From: CANHCC01 sp040381555 | Lineage (GTDB): Bacteria > Bacteroidota > Bacteroidia > J057 > RFSG01 | Reading direction: 5' to 3' | DNA: 12,830 nucleotides | NCBI GenBank assembly: GCA_040381555.1 | Contig: JBEIHC010000084.1 | Coordinates: forward strand, 1 to 12,830 | Shown here: piece after piece, positions 6,750-12,830 of the stretch | Numbering within the stretch: the stretch's first letter is position 1 | Layout: the number at the start of each line of letters is the position of its first letter | Translations under genes and position numbers: made by a program | The notes under the pieces: generated by a model | Database searches by the model: none | What the model was told of the DNA's origin: nothing | The model's input: only the letters and a program-made list of their open reading frames with translations

Positions 6750-7886
6750 TTATTTTTCCGTTTCCGTAATGTGCGCTTTCGCCTTACCCTGGTGGAAGTG
6801 AATCTGAATTAAGTCGCCTGCTTGAATCTGTTGTTCGGACGAAATTCGCTCATTGTTCAGCGTGACAATTGAGAATCCTCTAGACATAACTTTTAAAATG
6901 TCCAATTGATTGATTTGTGCTTCTAATACTTTGAGTGCATTTTGATGATTTTGTAGATTGGACTGCAGGGCAAATTGCAACTGCCTGCTTAAGTCGTCTA
7001 AATGCTGTCTGCGGAATAGGGTAAAATTCACCATTTCCCGATTAATGGATTGTTCCCATTGGATTAATCTTGCTAGGAAGTCATTTCTATCTGGGGAGGC
7101 TATTTCAGCAGCTGCTGTGGGCGTAGCTGCGCGTTGATCTGCCACAAAATCAAGAATCGTAAAGTCTGTTTCATGGCCTATAGCCGAGATGACCGGAATC
7201 TGACTCTTGTAAACTTTGCGAGCAAGTCGTTCATCGTTAAAACCCCACAAATCTTCCATGGATCCTCCCCCTCTTGCGATGATGATAACTTCAGGTTCGA
7301 CTTTGTTGACGAGCAGGTCGAAAGCATCCATCACGGAATCTGCCGTACCTTCTCCTTGCATTCTGGCTGGGGAAATAATTACTTCAATCGCAGGCCATCT
7401 GCGTCTCAGTGTTTGACAGATGTCCCGAATTACGGCGCCAGTCAAGGAGGTAATTACACCGATTTTTTGAGGGAATATAGGTAGCTTTTTTTTGTGTGCT
7501 GCATCAAACAAACCCTCCAAGAGCAATTTGTTTTTAAGTCGCAGAAATTGTTGGTGTAGATCTCCCTCGCCGGCAGGGCTCATGCCATTAACGATCAGTT
7601 GGTAGCTCCCTCTGGGAGGGTAAACCGAGATGTTTCCTTTGACAATTACCTGATCCCCATTTTCGGGTTGGTAGTTGCCGATAGATGCCCGAGCACCTTT
7701 GAAAAAGGCGCAACTGATTTGACTGTCAGAATCTTTTAAAGTGAAGTACCAATGCCCAGAACCATGTTTGGTTAAATTGGATATTTCACCTTGTACCTGC
7801 ACATTTTGAAGGGCTTTATCTTGCTCGAGGAGATATCGAATATAGCCTGAAAGCTCCGATACACTAATTGTTTCTATCTTTCCCAT
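6750..7886 (-). CDS. xseA: Exodeoxyribonuclease VII large subunit
   Basis: The catalytic subunit of exonuclease VII, which degrades single-stranded DNA from either end to short oligonucleotides and takes part in repair and DNA-protein-crosslink processing. It is 378 aa; E. coli XseA is 456. The N-terminal OB-fold nucleic acid-binding domain covers about 6-103 (SVSELSGYIRYLLE, VQGEISNLTKH, GHWYFTLKD). The nuclease domain follows: IGVITSLTGAVIRD (142-155), ARGGGSMEDLW (204-214), AIGHETD (235-241), RAATPTAAAE (252-261). D155, R205, H238 and D241 line up with the residues reported essential in E. coli. Residues 270-330 are helical, and the C-terminal beta piece holds MSRGFSIV (334-341). The helical arm that binds XseB is clearly shorter than in E. 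coli. It starts one base after the clc stop and ends one base before the xseB start. Confidence 0.96.
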   Translation of the reverse strand: MGKIETISVSELSGYIRYLLEQDKALQNVQVQGEISNLTKHGSGHWYFTLKDSDSQISCAFFKGARASIGNYQPENGDQVIVKGNISVYPPRGSYQLIVNGMSPAGEGDLHQQFLRLKNKLLLEGLFDAAHKKKLPIFPQKIGVITSLTGAVIRDICQTLRRRWPAIEVIISPARMQGEGTADSVMDAFDLLVNKVEPEVIIIARGGGSMEDLWGFNDERLARKVYKSQIPVISAIGHETDFTILDFVADQRAATPTAAAEIASPDRNDFLARLIQWEQSINREMVNFTLFRRQHLDDLSRQLQFALQSNLQNHQNALKVLEAQINQLDILKVMSRGFSIVTLNNERISSEQQIQAGDLIQIHFHQGKAKAHITETEK

Positions 7887-7887
7887 A

Positions 7888-9669
7888 TCAGGTTGTCATA
7901 TCCTTGCCCACCGAAATTAATTCTTTTCTATAAAGAGAAAAAATATTTGCCTTTGAAACAAAGCCTTCATACTTACCTTCTCTTAATACAGGGAGGTTCC
8001 AAGCTTTCGTTTCTTCAAACTTTTTCATGACTGATTCCATTCCTTCTCCTTGGTTTACAACGGCCAAAGGTTCTTCCATTAAATCTTCCACCAGAATACT
8101 ATCGTATTCCAGTTGATTGAACATAATCTGCCGGATGTTATTAAGAAGGACAATCCCCATTAAATGCCCGGAATCATCTACAACAGGGAAGATGTTCCGT
8201 TTGGAAACTGCCACTACTTCAACTAATTTTCGAAGGGTATCATTGGGCTTCACTTGATGTAAGTCTGTTTCCATGATTGAATCAATGTCAATATGGCTTA
8301 ACACTTCTCGGTCTTTATCTCCTTGTATTAGTTTTCCACTTAAGATTAAATCTCTAGCGTTAAGGGAGTAGGGTTCAAAATAGGATTTAGAAACATAGGC
8401 TGTCACGCATACCAGCATCAGGGGGAGAATTAGGCTATATCCATCCGTAATTTCGGCAATTAGAAATACGCCGGTAAGGGGGGCATGCATAACTCCTGAG
8501 AGTACGCCGGCCATTCCGATTAGGGTGAAGTTTGTAACACTCACTGGGGCAAACCATCCCGTTTGATTTAGGAGTAAGGCTAAAGCATTTCCCCCGAAGG
8601 CCCCTACAACCATTGAGGGCGCAAAGGTTCCGCCAGCTCCACCGGCTCCAATAGTAAGAGACATTGAAATGACCTTTACCAAAGAAACGGAAAGCAGAAA
8701 TAGGGGAAACCAAATGCCTATACCCGGAATTTGAAGGAAAAGAGAATTGTCCACCAAGGTATGCGAATTTCCGGCAAGCAGGTGCCGGACACCTGTGTAT
8801 CCCTCGCCCATAAGAGGAGGAAACAACCAGATTACAACACCTAAGAGGGTGCCCCCAACGGCAGCTCGTAAATAAGGTTGTTTTAGTTTTTCTAATAAAT
8901 GCTCAGTCCACCGCGTAGTTCTGGAGAAATAAACAGAAATAAGGCCCATAACTAGCCCTAGAAGCAAGAAGAAAGGAACATCCCCTAAGTGATAATCTTC
9001 TGTATAGGGATAGGAAAATACACCATAATCTCCCATGACAGCTTTTGAAAGGAAGGAGGCTGTTACGGCTGAAATTAAAACAGGAACAAAGGAGCTGATG
9101 GTAAACTCAGGAAGAATCACCTCTAGTGCAAACAGCACTCCTGCTACTGGCGCAGAGAATACCGCTCCGATTCCTGCGGCAGTACCACAGCCTATATAGA
9201 GGATTCTTTTTCTTTCATCCATTCGGAACCAGCGAGTGAAATTAGAACCAATGGCAGAGCCTGTCACTACAATAGGAGCCTCCAATCCGGTAGATCCACC
9301 AAAACCTACGGTAATGGCAGAGGCTATAAGCCGTGAGTACATTTTTACTCGGCCTAAGATTCCTGCTTTTTGAGAGATGGCAAAAAGTACACTACCAACC
9401 CCATGACCTACAGCGTCTTTAAAAACATTACGAGAAAGAAATACTGTGATTATAATTCCCAATAATGGGAGGCCTAGGTATACGATTCCAGGTGCATTGG
9501 AGGGGCGGAGTGATTCGACGGAATGTACTAATGTTTTGAGTAAAATGGCGGCAGATCCAGCACCTAAACCTACTAAAATAGCCATAATCAAAAGGAAATT
9601 CCTTGGGGTGATGTATCGGTAGCGAAACATCAGAATATACTTTTGAATGGATTCGATTATGGGTTTCAT
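7888..9669 (-). CDS. CLC family anion channel/transporter with C-terminal CBS pair
   Basis: A CLC-type membrane protein moving chloride or related anions. From the ATG at 9669 it is 593 aa (MKPIIESIQKY); a TTG at 9681 would add four residues. About 25-430 contains the hydrophobic helices of the CLC core. Signatures: GHGVGS (88-93, at the GSGIP position), GSTGLEAP (125-132) with the gating glutamate E130, GAGGAGGTFAPS (342-352 region), and Y434 in EPYSL at the place of the central-site tyrosine. About 461-580 are two CBS domains (IMETDLHQVKPNDTL; DLMEEPLAVV to LPVLREGKYEGFV), often nucleotide-sensing. At the internal proton-glutamate position (E203 of E. coli ClC, GILFIIEE) this protein has Val (GVLFALEV, V184), so proton coupling is uncertain. 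It is the first gene of a tight minus-strand run; its stop is one base from the xseA start. A rho-independent terminator lies just upstream. Confidence 0.93.
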   Translation of the reverse strand: MKPIIESIQKYILMFRYRYITPRNFLLIMAILVGLGAGSAAILLKTLVHSVESLRPSNAPGIVYLGLPLLGIIITVFLSRNVFKDAVGHGVGSVLFAISQKAGILGRVKMYSRLIASAITVGFGGSTGLEAPIVVTGSAIGSNFTRWFRMDERKRILYIGCGTAAGIGAVFSAPVAGVLFALEVILPEFTISSFVPVLISAVTASFLSKAVMGDYGVFSYPYTEDYHLGDVPFFLLLGLVMGLISVYFSRTTRWTEHLLEKLKQPYLRAAVGGTLLGVVIWLFPPLMGEGYTGVRHLLAGNSHTLVDNSLFLQIPGIGIWFPLFLLSVSLVKVISMSLTIGAGGAGGTFAPSMVVGAFGGNALALLLNQTGWFAPVSVTNFTLIGMAGVLSGVMHAPLTGVFLIAEITDGYSLILPLMLVCVTAYVSKSYFEPYSLNARDLILSGKLIQGDKDREVLSHIDIDSIMETDLHQVKPNDTLRKLVEVVAVSKRNIFPVVDDSGHLMGIVLLNNIRQIMFNQLEYDSILVEDLMEEPLAVVNQGEGMESVMKKFEETKAWNLPVLREGKYEGFVSKANIFSLYRKELISVGKDMTT

Positions 9670-9679
9670 ACTCAGATTC

Positions 9680-9711
9680 AAAAAAAAAGGGGATATCGAA
9701 ATATCCCCCTT
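9680..9711 (-). terminator. Rho-independent terminator with UUCG loop, after the small T9SS gene
   Basis: Read on the minus strand: GGGGATAT-TTCG-ATATCCCC (9708 to 9689) followed by nine T (9688-9680). One G-U and two A-U pairs can extend the stem to 11. This is a textbook terminator for the gene ending at 9731, about 20 bases upstream. It ends only 10 bases before the clc start codon. Confidence 0.92.
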
Positions 9712-9730
9712 AATATGGTAAGATTAAAAG

Positions 9731-10435
9731 TTATTTTTTTACAATGAACTTTTTGGTAGAAATAGTTTTGCCATTAACCACCAAGCTATATAGGTACATT
9801 CCTTCCGTCATGGAATCAGTATCAATACTTAGAGTTCCTTGGCGATTGGTCAATTCGATTTTACGAATCTCACTGCCTAAGATGTTGTAGATTTTTACAG
9901 TTGCGTCCTTTGCTGTTAAACTTAATTCATAATCAATACGAGTATAAGTACCAGCAGGATTAGGATAGGCAACAGATAATTCGTTTACATTACGCACATT
10001 GAGCGTTTTGTCCGAACTTGTTGAGGAGGAAATAACGAATGTAAATTGCTGCACGATGGAATCGGAAGGGTTATTTACATCAAAGAATTTATAGCTGGCA
10101 GTACTTGTGCCCATATTTCCAGCTGGAGTTAAGTATGCTTTGAACTTTGTTGAGGTCGCACCGGCGAGAATGGTGTCATTCCCAGAAATATTTCCACTTG
10201 GAGAAAGGCATTCATCCCAGCAGAAGTAATTCAGATGTCCACTTGCAAGATTGTTTTGGATACGCTCTACTCTCACTATTTTAGTTGTGCTACTAATGTT
10301 TTTCAAATCTGCATGGCCTTCAACTGTTGTACTGCCATCTCCCGACACATTGGTTTGAGCATTGGTGATTTGGAAACTTTGAGCCAGAGCCAGAGCAGGA
10401 AATAAGATGCAAGCTAATAGTATGATTTTTTTCAT
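9731..10435 (-). CDS. Small secreted protein of unknown function with T9SS sorting domain
   Basis: 234 aa from the ATG at 10435. Residues 1-19 are a clear signal peptide (MKKIILLACILFPALALAQ). The TTG at 10471 that would extend the frame lies at the predicted transcription start and is rejected. Residues 20-140 are a beta-rich extracellular domain I do not recognise, with its only mature cysteines in CWDEC (C72, C76), a strand-like ASYKFFDVNNPSDS, and a glycine-rich segment TPAGNMGTS. About 155-234 are a T9SS type A sorting domain (AYPNPAGTYTRIDY, VKIYNILGSEI, GMYLYSLVVNGK, KKFIVKK). Export to the cell surface or medium is well supported; the function is not. Its promoter (10510-10480) and terminator (9708-9680) are both good, so it can be transcribed alone. 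Read-through would carry transcription into clc. Confidence 0.85.
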   Translation of the reverse strand: MKKIILLACILFPALALAQSFQITNAQTNVSGDGSTTVEGHADLKNISSTTKIVRVERIQNNLASGHLNYFCWDECLSPSGNISGNDTILAGATSTKFKAYLTPAGNMGTSTASYKFFDVNNPSDSIVQQFTFVISSSTSSDKTLNVRNVNELSVAYPNPAGTYTRIDYELSLTAKDATVKIYNILGSEIRKIELTNRQGTLSIDTDSMTEGMYLYSLVVNGKTISTKKFIVKK

Positions 10436-10479
10436 TTTGAATGCGGTAATAAGTCTTCTCAACAGAATCAAATTAAAGT

Positions 10480-10510
10480 CAAAGATACAATAATGTGTAC
10501 CTCAGTGCAA
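10480..10510 (-). promoter_or_regulatory. Promoter of the small T9SS protein gene
   Basis: On the minus strand TTG (10510-10508), 20 bases, then TATCTTTG (10487-10480), an exact fit to the Bacteroidota consensus TTG-N17-23-TAnnTTTG. A start near 10474 gives a leader of about 40 bases to the ATG at 10435. This supports the shorter reading of the gene. Confidence 0.65.
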
Positions 10511-10833
10511 GTGTTTTTCCACCATTTTGCTTGAATCGTCTGTTTTTGTGGTTTTTGGGTTCGGTTCTTAATCTCTGAAAATGGTAGAAATGGTCAATTT
10601 TAATTGGACTTAAATTTTATAAAAAACTGTAAAACAAGCCTATACTATTGAATTGGGCAAAAAAACGAATGATTGGATATTGTTTAGAGTATGGTGTAAT
10701 TCAAGTAATTGCTGGTGAAAATTCGGTTCCACAGGTAGGTGTTCCTCTATAGTTTGGGTAGTAAGTAAATGGTTTTTTGTATGTAATTAATTTCACTACT
10801 ATGGAAAAATTTATTTTTTAAACTATCTGTGGA

Positions 10834-10863
10834 TTGTGATAAATTAAAAAAGTTATAACTTAG
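10834..10863 (+). promoter_or_regulatory. Candidate promoter of the Omp28-like T9SS gene
   Basis: TTG at 10834-10836, 19 bases, then TAACTTAG at 10856-10863, which matches TAnnTTTG at all but one fixed base. A start near 10870 gives a leader of about 32 bases. A second near match, TAAATTTC (10867-10874), lacks a -33 element at the right distance. Confidence 0.4.
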
Positions 10864-10901
10864 TGTTAAATTTCTAAGGAACTTATTCAAATCAAACACT
10901 C

Positions 10902-12800
10902 ATGAAAAGAAAATTACTGCTTTTGCTCCTTCTCGTGCCTATGCTTTCTATAGCTCAGACGCAGCGTATGGTCATGGTTGAGCATTTTTCCAATGCATCT
11001 TGCGGACCCTGTGCATCTCTTAATCCCGCATTGAGCACTTTGCTGACTGCAAACACAACCAAGGCTATTTCACTGAAATACCAGGTGAGCTGGCCTGGTG
11101 TGGATCCAATGTATTCTCAAAATACAGTGCTTCCTACCGCTCGTGTAAATTATTACGGCGTAACCGGTGTGCCAAATTCTCAAGTAGACGGCGACACTTA
11201 TGGGGGTAGTCCATCAGGAGTTACTCAAACCTTGATAGATACTCGTTATGCTGCAGCTGCACCTTTTACTCTATCGGCTTCTCATTATTTGTCAACAGAT
11301 TTAGACTCAATCTACATCACCGTAACAGCAACTGCTGCTCAAGCTTATACATCAGTTGGTGCATTGAAACTGCATGTTGCTGTTGCTGAAGCCTTGATTC
11401 AGTTTGCTACTGCACCCGGTACTAATGGAGAAACTTCTTTCAAGCATGTTGCGCGTGAGATGTATCCAAGTGCAACAGGTACTACTTTGGCTTCTTCTTG
11501 GACGAATGGTCAAACTCAAACCTTCACTTTTGCCCAGCCATTACCCAATTTTATTTATGATTTAAATCAAGTAGAAGTGGTTACCTTTATTCAGGATGAT
11601 GGTAGTACCACTAAACTAGTGGAGCAAGCCGCTAAGAGTGCTGCTCAACCATTAGTATTAGATGGTGCCGTTACTGCTGTAGCTGCTTTGCCAGTTATTC
11701 AGTGCACTCCTTCAATCACTCCTACTTTTACTATCAAAAATACAGGCGCAACTACTATGACCTCTGCGACTGTTGAAGTTTCTATTGATAATGGGACTCC
11801 GGTAAATGTGAACTGGTCAGGTTCTTTGGCTAATGGAGCAACTGCTGTTGTAAATGTACCTGCTCAAACTACTACCTCAGGAAGCCATACCTTTAAAGCT
11901 GAAGTTGTGAGTGTGAATGGTAGCCCAGATTTAAATTCTGGAAATAACTCTTCTTCTGCTCCATTCAATATCTTCGGAACGACTACCCCAGCTCCAGTAA
12001 CTGAAGGTTTTGAATCTACAACCTTTCCTCCATCCAACTGGGTAAATTACAATCCAGGTAGTGCTAATGGTTGGAGCCGCAGAACAGCTGTCCCAGTACA
12101 TGCGGGTTCAACTGCTGTATCTCGTATTTTCTGGTTTAATATTCCTAATGGTGAAGTTGATGAGTTATATCTTCCCTACATGAATTTGACCGGTGCCACT
12201 ACAGATACTGTTGAATTGTCTTTCTGGGTGGCTTATTGTCAATTTGCTACCACTACTAATGATAAATTAGAAGTGAAAGTTTCTACAGATTGTGGAACAA
12301 CTTGGGCTACAGCTTTCAATAAAGCTGGGTCTTCTCTTGCCACAGCCGCTGTTAATACTGCATCCTGGACTCCAACTGTAGCTACAGATTGGAGAGAAGA
12401 AAAAGTTAATTTGTCCGCTTATGCCAACCAGGCTAATGTGATGATTAAATTTACTGCTACTTCTGCTTACGGAAACAACGGTTATATAGATGATATCAAT
12501 TTGACCAAGAATTCTGCTGTAGTAGCCAATATGAATGATATTTTTGGCAATGAAATGATGAGTCAAAACTATCCTAACCCTGCTTCAACTTTAACTACAA
12601 TTAATCTTTCTGGTATTCAGGAAGGAATGGTGTTTGAAGTGCGTGACATGTTGGGTCGTACAGTACTTACCTCAAAATTGAGTGAAGGTCAAAATAGCTT
12701 GAATGTTTCAACTATTGGTTTAGAAAATGGGGTATTTGTATACCACATTGTTGAGAATGGTGTTGTATTAGCCACTCGTAAACTGACTATTCAGAAATAA
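10902..12800 (+). CDS. Secreted Omp28/thioredoxin-like multidomain protein with T9SS sorting domain
   Basis: 632 aa. Residues 1-19 are a signal peptide (MKRKLLLLLLLVPMLSIAQ). About 20-120 is a thioredoxin-like domain of the Omp28 type: VEHFSNASCGPCASLNP with a CGPC pair (C34, C37) and YYGVTGVP with the expected cis-proline P91. About 121-250 is a beta-rich continuation. About 252-356 looks like an Ig/CARDB-type domain (TFTIKNTGATTM, DLNSGNNSS). About 366-536 resembles a jelly-roll module of the MAM/cleaved-adhesin kind (EGFESTTFPPSNW, ELSFWVAYC, DWREEKVNLSAY, GYIDDINL). About 553-632 is a T9SS type A sorting domain (QNYPNPASTLTTINL, EVRDMLGRTV, GVFVYHIVENG, TRKLTIQK). Thiol redox activity at the surface is possible but unproven; adhesion or scaffold roles are alternatives. 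The composition is rich in Thr, Ala and Ser with many GCT/ACT/GGT codons, possibly reflecting high expression. It is divergent from the other small T9SS gene. Confidence 0.9.
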   Translation: MKRKLLLLLLLVPMLSIAQTQRMVMVEHFSNASCGPCASLNPALSTLLTANTTKAISLKYQVSWPGVDPMYSQNTVLPTARVNYYGVTGVPNSQVDGDTYGGSPSGVTQTLIDTRYAAAAPFTLSASHYLSTDLDSIYITVTATAAQAYTSVGALKLHVAVAEALIQFATAPGTNGETSFKHVAREMYPSATGTTLASSWTNGQTQTFTFAQPLPNFIYDLNQVEVVTFIQDDGSTTKLVEQAAKSAAQPLVLDGAVTAVAALPVIQCTPSITPTFTIKNTGATTMTSATVEVSIDNGTPVNVNWSGSLANGATAVVNVPAQTTTSGSHTFKAEVVSVNGSPDLNSGNNSSSAPFNIFGTTTPAPVTEGFESTTFPPSNWVNYNPGSANGWSRRTAVPVHAGSTAVSRIFWFNIPNGEVDELYLPYMNLTGATTDTVELSFWVAYCQFATTTNDKLEVKVSTDCGTTWATAFNKAGSSLATAAVNTASWTPTVATDWREEKVNLSAYANQANVMIKFTATSAYGNNGYIDDINLTKNSAVVANMNDIFGNEMMSQNYPNPASTLTTINLSGIQEGMVFEVRDMLGRTVLTSKLSEGQNSLNVSTIGLENGVFVYHIVENGVVLATRKLTIQK

Positions 12801-12830
12801 TTTTTAATAAAATTGATTAGAAAGGGCTTC

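Larger units (their letters stand above)
10436..10901. other. Divergent AT-rich intergenic region (466 bases), no gene seen
   Basis: Lies between two divergent genes for T9SS cargo proteins and carries a promoter candidate for each. The middle (about 10520-10830) shows no convincing coding frame, tRNA or riboswitch. A short palindrome CAATTTTAATTG is at 10595-10606, and a 27-codon frame at 10669-10752 has no supporting evidence. The length leaves room for regulator sites or a small RNA, but I cannot point to one. Confidence 0.7.

Noticed and set aside
7134..7484. 116-codon plus-strand open frame opposite xseA
   Set aside because: It lies wholly inside the conserved xseA nuclease region on the other strand, with low-complexity, unrecognisable protein and no promoter. 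It is a shadow frame.
8435..8713. 92-codon minus-strand frame inside clc
   Set aside because: Same strand but another frame of a well-conserved membrane protein; no independent start signals.
9670..9730. Fluoride riboswitch in front of clc
   Set aside because: Only 61 bases separate the genes and they are filled by a simple terminator hairpin; no riboswitch core is visible.
10669..10752. 27-codon plus-strand frame in the large intergenic region
   Set aside because: Too short, no Shine-Dalgarno or promoter at the right distance, and no recognisable peptide pattern.
12267..12566. 99-codon minus-strand open frame opposite the Omp28-like gene
   Set aside because: Fully inside a gene with clear domains; the protein looks like antisense of repetitive Thr/Ser codons.
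1..12830. Mobile element, CRISPR array, toxin-antitoxin or defence system
   Set aside because: No transposase, integrase, terminal repeats, spaced direct repeats or small paired genes are seen. ExoVII and DUF3127 are better explained as housekeeping DNA repair than as a defence island.

Overview
The window comes from a member of the phylum Bacteroidota. Three encoded proteins end in a type A sorting domain of the type IX secretion system (T9SS). Several starts lack a Shine-Dalgarno sequence. Matches to the Bacteroidota promoter consensus (TTG, about 20 bases, TAnnTTTG) lie upstream of genes. DUF3127 and TSP3/OmpA proteins of the types seen here are also typical of the phylum. I cannot resolve order or genus from the sequence alone.

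Layout. (a) 1-61, minus: the start of a possible gene that runs off the left edge. (b) 184-1725, minus: an OmpA-like outer membrane protein (beta-barrel, calcium-type TSP3 repeats, peptidoglycan-binding domain). (c) An 81-base divergent gap with a palindrome between two promoters. (d) 1825-6047, plus: a secreted M1 zinc aminopeptidase with a T9SS signal, followed two bases later by a double-domain ArsA-type ATPase. (e) 6049-9669, minus: a tight cluster, read in the order CLC anion channel/transporter, xseA, xseB, DUF3127 protein. Its last stop lies one base from the ArsA stop (convergent). (f) 9731-10435, minus: a small secreted T9SS protein with a strong rho-independent terminator, which ends only about 10 bases before the CLC start codon. 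(g) A 466-base divergent intergenic region. (h) 10902-12800, plus: a large secreted protein with an Omp28/thioredoxin-like CGPC domain, an Ig/CARDB-like domain, a jelly-roll-like domain and a T9SS signal.

How they may work together. XseA and XseB are the two subunits of exonuclease VII, a single-strand DNA nuclease. The neighbouring DUF3127 protein looks like a small OB-type protein and ends in a DDNDDLPF tip, closely resembling the C-terminal tip of single-stranded DNA-binding protein SSB. This makes a possible ssDNA-processing group and is the most interesting functional hint here. The CLC protein is probably only co-transcribed with them. The ArsA-like ATPase keeps all three arsenite-binding cysteines but has no ars genes nearby and is coupled to an aminopeptidase. 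The three T9SS cargo proteins suggest an extracellular or cell-surface programme, but no T9SS machinery gene is in the window.

Most of the window is ordinary Bacteroidota chromosome. I see no mobile element, CRISPR array, tRNA or rRNA. The features most worth checking are the DUF3127/ExoVII pairing, the terminator in front of clc, the orphan ArsA, and the CLC substitutions at proton- and chloride-coordinating positions.
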